Shown piece after piece: positions 17,515 through 25,790 of a stretch of 64,000 nt of DNA. Both the position numbers and the translations under genes were made by a program. The notes below the pieces were generated by a model. That model was given only the letters and a program-made list of their open reading frames with translations. It had not been told where the DNA came from and searched no databases. The DNA comes from Rhodospirillaceae bacterium (GTDB taxonomy: Bacteria; Pseudomonadota; Alphaproteobacteria; Dongiales; Dongiaceae), in NCBI GenBank assembly GCA_008012315.1, contig SSEL01000058.1, positions 1 through 64,000 on the forward strand. Reading direction: 5' to 3'. Every line of letters starts with the position of its first letter. Positions within the stretch are counted from its first letter, which is position 1.

Positions 17515-18824
17515 AACGGACACCCGACATGACCCAGCCGCCGCATCAGGCGCAGCTCGCCGATGAACTGATCGATGCCGAAAGCGATATCGTTCCGCCG
17601 CCGGCACCGACGCCGGCGACGACCAGGGGATCGGCAATGCTGCTCGGCATCAGCCTGGTGCTGATCGCTTTCAACCTTCGGCCCGCTTTGACCAGTCTGT
17701 CGCCGGTCCTGCCGGAAATCATGCAGGATCGCGGCCTGACACCCACGGATATGAGCCTGCTGACCACCCTGCCGGTTCTCTGCCTCGGCTTGTTCGCACC
17801 CTTCGCGCCTCATCTTGCGCGGCGCTACGGCACCGAACGCGCCATTCTCTATCTGATGGTGGTCCTGGCACTGGGCACGGTGCTGCGCGGCCTCGGCAGC
17901 GTCCCTGCCCTGGTGGTCGGTGCGTTGCTCGCGGGGGCGTCGATCGGCATCGTCAATGTGCTGTTGCCGGGCCTGGTGAAACGCGATTTCCCGCACCGCG
18001 CCGCCTTGATGACCGGCCTTTACACCATGGCGCTTTGCGCCGGCGCGGCGTCGGCGGCCGGTGCGACCCTGCCCCTGAAAGTGCAGCTCGGCAATTCATG
18101 GCCTGCCGCCCTGGCCATCTGGGCGGTGCCGCTCGTCGTGACGATCCTGATCTGGATGCCACAGGCACTGCGCCTGCGTCACGGCCATGGCCGCACCGCC
18201 TTCACCGTGCGCGGCCTGTGGCGCGATCGTCTGGCTTGGCAGATCACGCTCTTCATGGGGCTGCAATCGGCATTGGCTTATAGCGTGTTCGGCTGGCTGG
18301 TGCCGATCCTGCGCGAACGCGGCCTCAATCCGGTGACCGCCGGCCTCGCCGTCTCCGTCTCGATCCTCTGTCAGGTGGCTGCGTCGCTGGTGGCGCCCAG
18401 CCTTGCCACCCTGGGGCGCGATCAGCGCCTGTGGAATCTGCTCGGCATCGGCATCACGCTGATCGGCTTGATGGGCCTGCTCTTCACGCCGCTGAGCTGG
18501 ATCTGGCCCTGGGCCGTGCTGCTCGGCATCGGGCAAGGCAGCCTGATCGCGATCGCCTTGACCATCATCGTCTTGCGTGCGCCCGATGCACATGTCGCCG
18601 CCCATCTCTCCGGCATGGTGCAGAGCGTCGGTTATGTCCTGGCCGCGATCGGCCCGCTGCTGGTCGGCCCGCTGCATAGCTGGACCGGGGACTGGTCGGC
18701 CGTCGGCATCATGTTTGTCCTGCTGTCGATCGGTGTCGCCGTCTTCGGCCTCGGCGCCGGACGCGACCGGCTGGTCGGCGTCGTCAGCACACCGGTTCTG
18801 CCAACGGAGAAGACCAAGCCATGA
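17511..18824 (+). CDS. MFS transporter, CynX/NimT type
   Basis: A 437-residue integral membrane transporter with about twelve hydrophobic segments after a 40-residue soluble N-terminus rich in Pro and Thr. The first helix ends in FNLRPALTSLSPVLPEI, the signature of the CynX/NimT (cyanate/nitroimidazole/amino-acid-like) branch. Substrate cannot be predicted. It overlaps gntR upstream and the monooxygenase-like gene downstream by 4 bases each (ATGA), giving a three-gene operon. Confidence 0.9.
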   Translation: MKRTPDMTQPPHQAQLADELIDAESDIVPPPAPTPATTRGSAMLLGISLVLIAFNLRPALTSLSPVLPEIMQDRGLTPTDMSLLTTLPVLCLGLFAPFAPHLARRYGTERAILYLMVVLALGTVLRGLGSVPALVVGALLAGASIGIVNVLLPGLVKRDFPHRAALMTGLYTMALCAGAASAAGATLPLKVQLGNSWPAALAIWAVPLVVTILIWMPQALRLRHGHGRTAFTVRGLWRDRLAWQITLFMGLQSALAYSVFGWLVPILRERGLNPVTAGLAVSVSILCQVAASLVAPSLATLGRDQRLWNLLGIGITLIGLMGLLFTPLSWIWPWAVLLGIGQGSLIAIALTIIVLRAPDAHVAAHLSGMVQSVGYVLAAIGPLLVGPLHSWTGDWSAVGIMFVLLSIGVAVFGLGAGRDRLVGVVSTPVLPTEKTKP

Positions 18825-19126
18825 TCCTGGAACATGCAATACTGGAAGTAAAAGCCGGCCAAAGCGATGCCTTCCAGGCCGCCATGCGTGAGGCCTTGCC
18901 GCTGATCCGGGCGACGCCGGGCTTCGTCAAACTTGAAATCCGCCAATGCCTGGAGGCCGATCACCGGTATCTGCTGCTGGTCTGGTGGGAGAAACTGGAA
19001 AACCATACCGAGGATTTCCGCGGATCGGACCGCTATCAGCAATGGCGCGCGCTATTGCATCACTTCTACGACCCGATGCCGGCCGTCGATCACTATGCCG
19101 CGCCGGTCATTGAGACTGCCAACTAG
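18821..19126 (+). CDS. Antibiotic biosynthesis monooxygenase (ABM) domain protein
   Basis: A 101-residue single-domain ABM/YgiN-like protein of the dimeric ferredoxin-like fold. Typical features are the ILEHAILEVKAGQSDAFQAA start, GFVKLEIRQC, and the central YLLLVWWEKLENH strand. Such proteins include cofactor-free quinol monooxygenases and many enzymes of unknown substrate. Translational coupling to the CynX-type transporter suggests that it acts on the transported compound. It is followed by a broken glutathione transferase gene. Confidence 0.85.
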   Translation: MILEHAILEVKAGQSDAFQAAMREALPLIRATPGFVKLEIRQCLEADHRYLLLVWWEKLENHTEDFRGSDRYQQWRALLHHFYDPMPAVDHYAAPVIETAN

Positions 19127-19184
19127 ATCCGCTTACGCTCTCCAGTGCTCGCGGTGAGAACCTGCGCGGGTTGGGGAGGAAGAC

Positions 19185-19609
19185 ATGGCCGGATATCGAC
19201 TGCATTGCATGAGGGAATCCGGCAATTGCTATAAGGTCGCCCTGATGCTGCAACTTTGCGGCTGCGACTGGGAACCGGTCTGGGTCGACTATTTCACCCA
19301 CGCGCGACGCCGGCTTCCGCGCCGGTGACGGAGTTTCGGCGCGGCCGCGCGGTCGGCGCCTGGGACATCGTCGAGATACATCTGGCGACGCAGCCTTATC
19401 TCGTCGGCCAGGCCCCGACCATCGCCGATTTCTCGCTCGCCGGTTATGTCTATTACAGCGACGAAACCGACATCGACCGCACGGCTTTTCCCAATATCAA
19501 TGTCTCCGCCGATCGCCTCGCGGCCTTGCCCGGCTGGGAAACATCTATACGAACTGATACCCGCCGGCTAACGGTCATCGCCGGCCCAACCGATCAAGCG
19601 CGCGATTGA
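19185..19609 (+). pseudogene. Glutathione S-transferase remnant with frameshift and internal deletion
   Basis: A strong ribosome site (GGGGAGGA) and ATG start a GST-like N-terminus (YRLHCMRESGNCYKVALMLQ, then WEPVWVDYF). The frame is lost about 40 codons in: the next frame reads TRDAGFRAGD, the expected continuation. The sequence then jumps to a typical C-terminal GST region in a third frame (VTEFRRGRAVGAWDIVE, YLVGQAPTIADFSLAGYVYY, LPGWE). Roughly 80 residues of the middle are missing compared with full-length homologues. The 3' end runs into the convergent iron-permease gene. It cannot give a functional enzyme. Confidence 0.85.
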
Positions 19610-20033
19610 GCTTATGCAGGCTGGCTTTGCCTCTCTTCTCGCGCCATTGCGGATTCTCATCCTGCTCGGCGGCGTCCTTTTCGCAGATATCGCGGATTTC
19701 CTCCAATTCCTCCTCGGTCAGGTGCTCGATCCCGACGAAATGATTGCGCGCCCCTTCGAGCGCGCGGATCAGTTCGTCCAGCTTGGCCTGGATCGCGGCG
19801 CCGTCGCGGTTCTGGGTGTTCTGAATAAGAAAGACCATCAGGAACGTGACGATGGTCGTGCCGGTATTGATGACGAGCTGCCAGGTATCGGAGAAATGGA
19901 AGACCGGGCCGCTCACCGCCCAGGCGACGATGACAAAGCAGCAAAGCGCGAAAGTCACCGGCCGGCCGGTCAACCGGGCGATGGCATTGGCGAATTTCGT
20001 GAATAGCCTGGAAACGGTTTTCGATGCAGCCAT
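19575..20033 (-). CDS. Low-affinity iron permease family membrane protein
   Basis: A 152-residue protein of the family named after yeast low-affinity iron permease; bacterial members are short and their transport role is unproven. Two hydrophobic helices (about residues 25-45 and 52-70) are followed by the conserved FLMVFLIQNTQNRDGAAIQ signature and a charged helical tail with KLDELIRALEGARN. ATG 20033 follows a GGGAGG ribosome site. Its 3' end overlaps the remnant of the GST gene by about 35 bases. Alone on its strand. Confidence 0.88.
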   Translation of the reverse strand: MAASKTVSRLFTKFANAIARLTGRPVTFALCCFVIVAWAVSGPVFHFSDTWQLVINTGTTIVTFLMVFLIQNTQNRDGAAIQAKLDELIRALEGARNHFVGIEHLTEEELEEIRDICEKDAAEQDENPQWREKRGKASLHKLNRALDRLGRR

Positions 20034-20126
20034 GACAACCTCCCGGATCGCGTGAAAAAACGACTAACAGGCCGTTTCGTTGCCCCGGGGCCAAGCACGG
20101 TTTCGTGAAAGCAAGCACGCCTGTGC

Positions 20127-20154
20127 TTGTACCCGCGCGCTAGGGCGTGATAAT
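20127..20154 (+). promoter_or_regulatory. Candidate promoter of the DUF763 gene
   Basis: TTGTAC (20127-20132) and GATAAT (20149-20154) are separated by 16 bases. The predicted transcription start falls at about 20161, inside the LexA box, leaving a leader of some 37 bases with a good ribosome site. Confidence 0.5.
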
Positions 20155-20158
20155 TGTC

Positions 20159-20173
20159 GTTCACATTCTGTTC
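20159..20173 (+). promoter_or_regulatory. LexA (SOS) box of the DUF763 gene
   Basis: GTTC-ACATTCT-GTTC, a perfect alphaproteobacterial LexA consensus, 24 bases upstream of the GTG start and overlapping the predicted transcription start. This is the third such site in the window's intergenic DNA. Confidence 0.8.
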
Positions 20174-20197
20174 CTGATACAGGAGAGGGGAGAAGTC

Positions 20198-21451
20198 GTG
20201 ACCCGACGCGCCGGCAGTGCCGATTTACCGCTGCATACCGGGCGGGTGCCGGCCTGGCTGGGTCAGCGCATGACCAGGCTCGGCGCCATCATCACCGAGG
20301 CGATCGTGCTTCATTACGGGCGCGACGAATTCCTGCGCCGGCTGGCGCATCCGTTCTGGTTCCAGTCCTTCGGCGCGGTGATGGGAATGGACTGGCATTC
20401 CTCCGGCATCACCACCAGCGTCATCGGCGCCTTGAAGCGCGGCCTCACGCCGCTTTCCCATGAACTCGGCCTCCATGTCTGTGGTGGGCGCGGCAGCCAT
20501 TCGCGCCAGACGCCGCAGGAACTGATGGCAATCGGCGATCGCGTCGGCCTCGATGGGATCGCGCTGGCCAAAGCAAGCCGTCTCATTGCCAAGGTCGACA
20601 GCGCCGCCGTGCAGGACGGCTTCGATCTTTACCTGCATGGCTTCATCCTTGCCGATGACGGCAAATGGGTGGTGGTGCAGCAGGGCATGAATGGCGACAG
20701 CCGCCTGGCGCGCCGCTACCATTGGCTTTCGGAAGATCTGAAGAGTTTCGTCGATGCACCCCATGCGGCGATCGATGGCCGTAATCAGGGCGAGATCGTC
20801 AATCTCACCGATCGCCGCGCCGAGCCTTCGCGGCGCGGCCAGCTGACGCTTCTCCGCGACCTGGGCCCCGACCGCCTGCTGGATGAGATCGCCGACTTGC
20901 GCGGTGCGGCGCCAGCATCGCCGGCCCAGCCCTTGTTGCCGCATCTCGTCATGCCGGCGCATCATGATGTGCGGCCCAAGGATGTCATGCTGCGCCGCCT
21001 GCATGGCGCACTGGCCGCGGCAGCAGAAGCCGGTCCGGCGGATTTCGCCGATCTGCTGATGGTGCCCGGTGTCGGCGCCCGGACCATCCAGTCCCTGGCC
21101 ATGGTATCGGAAGTCATTCACGGAACGCCTTGCCGCTTCGCCGATCCGGCACGCTTCTCCCTCGCCCATGGCGGCAAGGACCGGCATCCCTATCCGGTGC
21201 CGACGCTGGTCTATGACAAGACCATCGATGTGCTGAAATCGGCCATCACGGCAGCCAGGCTCGGCAATGATGAAAGGCTCGACGCCATCCGCCGGCTCGA
21301 CGACCAGGCACGGCGTTTGGAACGCAGCGCGACAGGGCCCGCCCTGCCGGCATTCATCGGCGAGGAGCGAGATCGTTCGGCCGATTATGGCGGCCGCAGC
21401 ATCTTCGGCTGGGAACCGCCGACAGCCACCGATCGATCACGCAAGGCATAG
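20198..21451 (+). CDS. DUF763 family protein, putative SOS-regulated
   Basis: A 417-residue protein of the DUF763 family, shared by archaea and bacteria and without an established function. The conserved opening RRAGSADLPLHTGRVPAWL is present, as are GGRGSHSRQTPQEL, KVDSAAVQDGFDLYLHGFI, WVVVQQGMN and the Y/W-rich region after it. Residues of about 280-310 contain LMVPGVGARTIQSLAMVSEVI, which resembles a helix-hairpin-helix DNA-binding motif. The GTG start at 20198 was chosen because it follows AGGAGAGGGGAG and begins exactly at the family's conserved segment; an upstream ATG at 20147 would run through the LexA box. LexA control and the HhH-like segment together suggest a DNA-processing or repair role (inference). 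Confidence 0.85.
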   Translation: MTRRAGSADLPLHTGRVPAWLGQRMTRLGAIITEAIVLHYGRDEFLRRLAHPFWFQSFGAVMGMDWHSSGITTSVIGALKRGLTPLSHELGLHVCGGRGSHSRQTPQELMAIGDRVGLDGIALAKASRLIAKVDSAAVQDGFDLYLHGFILADDGKWVVVQQGMNGDSRLARRYHWLSEDLKSFVDAPHAAIDGRNQGEIVNLTDRRAEPSRRGQLTLLRDLGPDRLLDEIADLRGAAPASPAQPLLPHLVMPAHHDVRPKDVMLRRLHGALAAAAEAGPADFADLLMVPGVGARTIQSLAMVSEVIHGTPCRFADPARFSLAHGGKDRHPYPVPTLVYDKTIDVLKSAITAARLGNDERLDAIRRLDDQARRLERSATGPALPAFIGEERDRSADYGGRSIFGWEPPTATDRSRKA

Positions 21452-21473
21452 GTGAAGGCCGCGCCGTTACGGT

Positions 21474-22502
21474 TTAAACCGCCGTCGCCGTCAGGATCAC
21501 CATCGGCGTCCGGGTGCGTGTGACGGTCACGTCACCGAATCCACCGGCGACCAGCAGGTCGCGATACTCGTCCAATGTGCGTTCGCGTCCTGTCGACATG
21601 ACCAACATGTTGAGATCCATGAGCGGGGCCACGACGCCACCGGTTTCGATCAGGACCTCGATGACGGCTATGCGGGCACCGGGTCGTGCCACCCTGCGGC
21701 AATTGCGCAGAATCCTGATGCAGGCGGCATTATCCCAGTCATGCAGGATGTATTTGAGAAGATAGAAATCGCCTTCGGGTATCGTCTCGAAGAAATCGCC
21801 GCCCACGATCTCGACCCGGTCGCGTACCCCAGCCGCTTCCGCCGCGGCTTGCGCCGTGGGGATGATGTTGGGGAGATCGAAAACGATGCCCTTGAGATGT
21901 GGATTGGCCTGCAGGACCGCGAACAGCATCGCCCCCGCCGCCCCGCCGACATCGACCGCGCAGCTGAATCCCGACATATCCAGGAGGCGGGCGACTTCGG
22001 CGGCCGAGGCAATGGTCGTACCGCTCATCGCGTCGGTAAAAGCAGCGGCCTCGTCCGGCGCCGTGCGGTAATAGTCGAAGATATCGGCACCGAGCGTGGC
22101 GACCGTTTGCCGCTCGCCGGTCTTCAACGCATCGGCAAAACGTCCCCAGGGCAGCCAATGTCCCGGTGCCGGCTGCGACAGGGCAAAGCCGCGCAGGGAA
22201 CGTGGATGATCTTTGCGGAGCGTGTCGAGCAGATCCGTGCTGCCATAACGGCTCCCATCCCTGGTCACCAGGCCGAGCCCGACGCAGGCTCGGAGAAACC
22301 GAGCTGCCGCCTGATGATCCAGGTCTTCCGCATCGGCGAAAGCCTGCGCCGTCATCGGCTCTCGCGCGAGATGATCCGCGAGCGCGTAACGGGCGGCGGC
22401 GTGGACGATCTGCGTGATCCAAAAGCCGCCGATCATCTGCATCATCTGTTGCGGCGGCGCAGGCGGCGGGTCAGATGGCATAGCGTCCTTCTCGTCTTTC
22501 AC
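21474..22502 (-). CDS. SAM-dependent O-methyltransferase (acetylserotonin/hydroxyneurosporene type)
   Basis: A 342-residue two-domain methyltransferase. The N-terminal winged-helix dimerisation domain spans about residues 20-100 (GFWITQIVHAAARYALADHL). The C-terminal Rossmann domain has the SAM motif AVDVGGAAGAML, followed by FDLPNIIPTA, GGDFFETIPEGD and LKYILHDWDNAA, where the histidine is the usual catalytic base. Such enzymes methylate hydroxyls of aromatic or polyketide compounds; the substrate is unknown. It converges on the DUF763 gene with a 22-base gap and lies 20 bases downstream of an SDR gene on the same strand. Confidence 0.9.
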   Translation of the reverse strand: MKDEKDAMPSDPPPAPPQQMMQMIGGFWITQIVHAAARYALADHLAREPMTAQAFADAEDLDHQAAARFLRACVGLGLVTRDGSRYGSTDLLDTLRKDHPRSLRGFALSQPAPGHWLPWGRFADALKTGERQTVATLGADIFDYYRTAPDEAAAFTDAMSGTTIASAAEVARLLDMSGFSCAVDVGGAAGAMLFAVLQANPHLKGIVFDLPNIIPTAQAAAEAAGVRDRVEIVGGDFFETIPEGDFYLLKYILHDWDNAACIRILRNCRRVARPGARIAVIEVLIETGGVVAPLMDLNMLVMSTGRERTLDEYRDLLVAGGFGDVTVTRTRTPMVILTATAV

Positions 22503-22522
22503 AAAACGGTCCCGCGAAAATC

Positions 22523-23371
22523 TTAGCTGTTCGGAAAATCCGTCGCCAGCCCCAGCTCACGCCATTGCTCGATCTCATCCAGGCTGGCGCGCAGTTTCTT
22601 CGTCACCGCGTCGATGCCGAAGGCACCGAGGACGAGATGGCGCGGAGGATTTTCGCTTTGCGTGATCTTGATCATCGCTTCAGCCGCCCGGATCGGATCG
22701 CCCGGTTGCTTGCCGCTGCCAGCCGCCGTGTTCTTGAGGCGCGTCCCGGCGGTTTCGGCGTAATCGGCGATCCGGTTCGGCGTCTGCTTCAAGGACCGCC
22801 CGGCCCAGTCGGTGCGGAACGGCCCCGGCTCGACACAGGTCACCTTGATCCCGAGCGGCGCGACCTCCGCCGCCAGGGCATCGGACCAGCCTTCGACCGC
22901 ATGCTTGCTGGCCGCATAATAGCCGGAACCGGGGAAGCCGATGAAGCCGGCGACCGAGGAAAGGTTGATCACATGCCCGCTGTGCTGCTGCCGCATGATC
23001 GGCAGGATGGCACGGGTCAGGGCGAAGAGGCCGAAGGCATTGGCGTCGAATTGCGCGCGAATTTTCGCCTCCTCGCCTTCTTCGACCGTAGCCTGATAGC
23101 CATAGCCGGCATTGTTCACCAGGATGTCGATGCGACCGAACCGCGCCTGCGCCGCCTTGGCGGCCGCTTGCACTTGCTCGGGCTTGGTGACATCGAGATC
23201 CAGCGCCAGCGTTGTATTGGCATGGCCGTCGATGAGGGATTCAAGCCGGCTTTTGTCGCGCGCGGTGACGACAGTGCGCCAGCCACGGGCGATGACGAGT
23301 TTTGCAAGTTCGTGACCGAAGCCGGTCGAGCATCCGGTGATGAACCAAACGGGAGAGCTTTGTGTCGTCAT
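22523..23371 (-). CDS. Short-chain dehydrogenase/reductase
   Basis: A 282-residue classical SDR. The start at ATG 23371 puts the cofactor motif TGCSTGFGHELA at residues 11-22; longer frames add no family sequence. NNAGYGY, the catalytic Ser in NLSSVAGF and YYAASK are all present. Arg after the second strand (TARDKSRL) suggests NADP(H). Substrate unknown. It lies 91 bases downstream of the AraC regulator on the same strand and 20 bases upstream of the O-methyltransferase, so the three may form a unit. Confidence 0.92.
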   Translation of the reverse strand: MTTQSSPVWFITGCSTGFGHELAKLVIARGWRTVVTARDKSRLESLIDGHANTTLALDLDVTKPEQVQAAAKAAQARFGRIDILVNNAGYGYQATVEEGEEAKIRAQFDANAFGLFALTRAILPIMRQQHSGHVINLSSVAGFIGFPGSGYYAASKHAVEGWSDALAAEVAPLGIKVTCVEPGPFRTDWAGRSLKQTPNRIADYAETAGTRLKNTAAGSGKQPGDPIRAAEAMIKITQSENPPRHLVLGAFGIDAVTKKLRASLDEIEQWRELGLATDFPNS

Positions 23372-23462
23372 AATATCCGGAGTATCGGCGATCCACCGTC
23401 TCTTATGAAAGCCATATCTTACTGACGGCTGCGCAGCCATCGTGACGATTTTTGGACAGGGC

Positions 23463-24476
23463 TTATGACAATTCGCTATCGGCCGCTTCGCTGTCGGCCG
23501 CGTCTCCCGTACCGGATCGCGCCGCACGGCGCCATGCGGCCGGCGTGACGCCCATATGCTGCTTGAATGCGCGCTGGAAGGCAGCCTCGGATTGATAGCC
23601 GACGGCTTCCGCCACCGCGCCGGTGGAGGCTGATGGTTTTCGCAATTCGCCGGCGGCGACGGTCATGCGGATATCGGTCAAGAGATCGCTGGCCGAGCGC
23701 CCCAGTTTCTCATCAAAATGCCGGGCCAGGGTCGCGCGCGACATGTGGCAGAGACGAGCGAGGTCGGGCAAGGTCCAAGCCCGGCCTGGCTGATTGAACA
23801 GCGCGTCCAAGGCCGGTGCCAGGCGTGGATGGCCGGCAAGGGCGAGCAATCCCATCGGCGCTTCCGACGCTTCGCTGGCCAGGCGCAAGGTGAGGGCGAA
23901 TAACGCGGTCGACAACGCATTCAGCATCGCCCGTCCGCCCAGATGATCGGCGGCGGATTCGTGCCGCATCAGGGCCACCAGGCCCGACAATTGCGCTGCT
24001 GCGCCGCTTTCCGCGATGCCGTTTTCATCCGGCACCGCATCGGTCGCCGCGGTATGCACCACCAGCCGGGGCGGCAGGTAGTTGCGCAACAAGCGGTCGT
24101 GCGGCGTTGCCAGAACGAAATGGCCGCAGAGCATGTCGAGACGACTGCCATCCCCATCATTCTCGCTGATCGTCAGATTGAGCTTGGAACGCGCCTGTGC
24201 CGGGACCGCCGGGGCGCCGCTGCCGTCATGGAGCATATGCAGGGGGCCCTGCGGCAGGACCAATATGTCGCCGGCCGACAAGCGCGTCGGCGATTTGCCG
24301 GCCGGATCCTCGAGCATCGCCGAACCGCTGAGCAAGATGTGATACGGGATTTCGCCATGCGCCGCCGGTCCCTGATCGATGCGCCACGGGGCACCGTAGA
24401 AGCAGCGCAGGTCGAGCCGGCCATGCACCGGGACGAGATCGAGAAGCCGGCTGAGCCAATCCTGGGTTTGCGTCAT
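23463..24476 (-). CDS. AraC-family regulator with Cupin_6 domain (RclR-like)
   Basis: A 337-residue regulator. The N-terminal cupin half (about residues 5-190) shows LDLRCFYGAPWRIDQ, HILLSGSAML and LSAGDILVLPQGPLHML; the C-terminal AraC-type HTH spans about 225-325 with LARLCHMSRATLARHF and AVAEAVGYQSEAAFQRAFK. The same architecture occurs in RclR, which senses reactive chlorine through cysteines; cysteines are present at about residues 25 and 116 of this protein but their equivalence is not established. It is divergent from the AhpD-like and DUF417 genes, a layout that supports it as their regulator. A GTG four codons upstream is an alternative start. Confidence 0.88.
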   Translation of the reverse strand: MTQTQDWLSRLLDLVPVHGRLDLRCFYGAPWRIDQGPAAHGEIPYHILLSGSAMLEDPAGKSPTRLSAGDILVLPQGPLHMLHDGSGAPAVPAQARSKLNLTISENDGDGSRLDMLCGHFVLATPHDRLLRNYLPPRLVVHTAATDAVPDENGIAESGAAAQLSGLVALMRHESAADHLGGRAMLNALSTALFALTLRLASEASEAPMGLLALAGHPRLAPALDALFNQPGRAWTLPDLARLCHMSRATLARHFDEKLGRSASDLLTDIRMTVAAGELRKPSASTGAVAEAVGYQSEAAFQRAFKQHMGVTPAAWRRAARSGTGDAADSEAADSELS

Positions 24477-24605
24477 GGCCGCTCCCACAAAATGAGACGA
24501 TTAAGCATATTATCGAGTTCCTTGAACATTAACAATCTCAATCTCCTTCCGTAAGTTTCCCTCGCAATCGTTGCTCAACCCATCTCGCGAAAGGAGAAAC
24601 TCACC

Positions 24606-25142
24606 ATGTCACGCATCCATGTTCCCGCCCTGGACACCGCCACCGGCGCCACGGCCGACATCTACGCCCAGATCAAGAAAGCCGTGGGCAATGTGCCCAA
24701 TACCTTTGCCGCGATCGGCGCTCACGGTCCCGCCGCGCTGAAAGCGGTGCTGCAGGCGGATGGCGTGCTCGCCGCCGGCAGCCTCAGCAAGCAGGATCAG
24801 GAAACCATCAAGCTGATCGTCAGCGAAGATGCCGGCTGCGATTACTGTGTCGCCGCGCATAGCCTGCTCGGCAAGCTCACCGGCCTGAAGCCCGACACGC
24901 TGAAACAGCTCCGCGCCGGCAGCGCGACGGGCGATGCCAGGCGCGATGCCCTGGTACGGTTCATCCGCCTTCTGACCAAGGCCAGCGGCACGATCGACGA
25001 GGCCGAAGTCAACGCCATCAAGGCGGCCGGCTACAGCGACGCGCAATTGGTGGATATCAGCCTCGCCATCGCCGTCACCGTCTTCACCAACGTCTTCAAC
25101 CGCATCAACGACACCGCGATCGATTTTCCGGCTGTCGACTGA
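24606..25142 (+). CDS. Carboxymuconolactone decarboxylase/AhpD-like protein
   Basis: A 178-residue all-helical AhpD-like protein. The redox motif EDAGCDYCVAAH gives Cys78-x-x-Cys81 with His85 and Glu74, the residues used by AhpD-type peroxidase adaptors, so a thiol-dependent peroxidase role is more likely than decarboxylation. A clear AAAGGAGA ribosome site precedes ATG 24606. It is divergent from the RclR-like regulator and is followed 73 bases later by a DUF417 membrane protein, probably in one operon induced by oxidants (context inference). Confidence 0.9.
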   Translation: MSRIHVPALDTATGATADIYAQIKKAVGNVPNTFAAIGAHGPAALKAVLQADGVLAAGSLSKQDQETIKLIVSEDAGCDYCVAAHSLLGKLTGLKPDTLKQLRAGSATGDARRDALVRFIRLLTKASGTIDEAEVNAIKAAGYSDAQLVDISLAIAVTVFTNVFNRINDTAIDFPAVD

Positions 25143-25215
25143 ACGGCCAGGTGTGGGCGCGCCTCCGGGACGCGCCCACCGATCACACGATATCGAGATG
25201 GAGGAGGAATTTGCC

Positions 25216-25716
25216 ATGAACGCTTTGATCAATCTGCTGACGAAATTCGGCCTGCTGCGGCAGGATCTCGACTACCACATCATCCGCGCATCGATGGTGC
25301 TGATCTTCGTTTTCTTCGGCTATCAGAAATGGTTCGACTATGAAGCCCAAGTGCTGATTCCCTATATCAGCAACGGCCCGCTGATCTTCTGGCTCTACCC
25401 GGTCTTCGGCATCCAGGGTGCGAGCTGGTTCCTCGGCGTCTCCGAATGGCTGTTCGGCGCCCTGTTGTTTATCGGTTTCTGGGATAAGCGGGTGGCGGTG
25501 CTGGGCGCTCTCGGCTCAGTCGCCACTTTCGTCGGCACCGTCACCATCATCCCTTTCATGCCGAATGGCTGGGCCGAATCCGCCGGCGGCTTTCCGGCAA
25601 TGGCCGGCAACATCCCCTTCCTGATGAAGGATGTCGTCCTGCTCGCCGTCTCGGTCTATCTGCTGAAGCAGGATGTGGCACGCCTGTCTGACAAGGCGGC
25701 GGAGCAATGGCCGTAA
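25216..25716 (+). CDS. DUF417 (YkgB/RclC-like) inner-membrane protein
   Basis: A 166-residue protein with four hydrophobic helices. Family hallmarks are LDYHIIRASMVLIFVFFGYQKWFDYEA near the N-terminus (residues 19-45, in part), ISNGPLIFWL and the WLFGALLFIGFW segment. RclC of E. coli belongs to this family and contributes to hypochlorite survival. ATG 25216 was chosen because it follows GGAGGAATTTGCC. It lies downstream of the AhpD-like gene and converges on the CGNR regulator across a long hairpin. Confidence 0.9.
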   Translation: MNALINLLTKFGLLRQDLDYHIIRASMVLIFVFFGYQKWFDYEAQVLIPYISNGPLIFWLYPVFGIQGASWFLGVSEWLFGALLFIGFWDKRVAVLGALGSVATFVGTVTIIPFMPNGWAESAGGFPAMAGNIPFLMKDVVLLAVSVYLLKQDVARLSDKAAEQWP

Positions 25717-25725
25717 CTGTGCGAA

Positions 25726-25756
25726 TGGCCGGCGAGACATCCATGCTCGCCGGCCA
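25726..25756. terminator. Bidirectional hairpin between convergent genes
   Basis: A perfect 11-bp stem (25726-25736 with 25746-25756) with a 9-base loop sits between the stops of the DUF417 gene and the CGNR gene. There is no T-tract on either side, so intrinsic termination is plausible but not certain. Confidence 0.55.
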
Positions 25757-25790
25757 CGGACTCGCCGACCATAGGCCGTTTCGCAAAATT

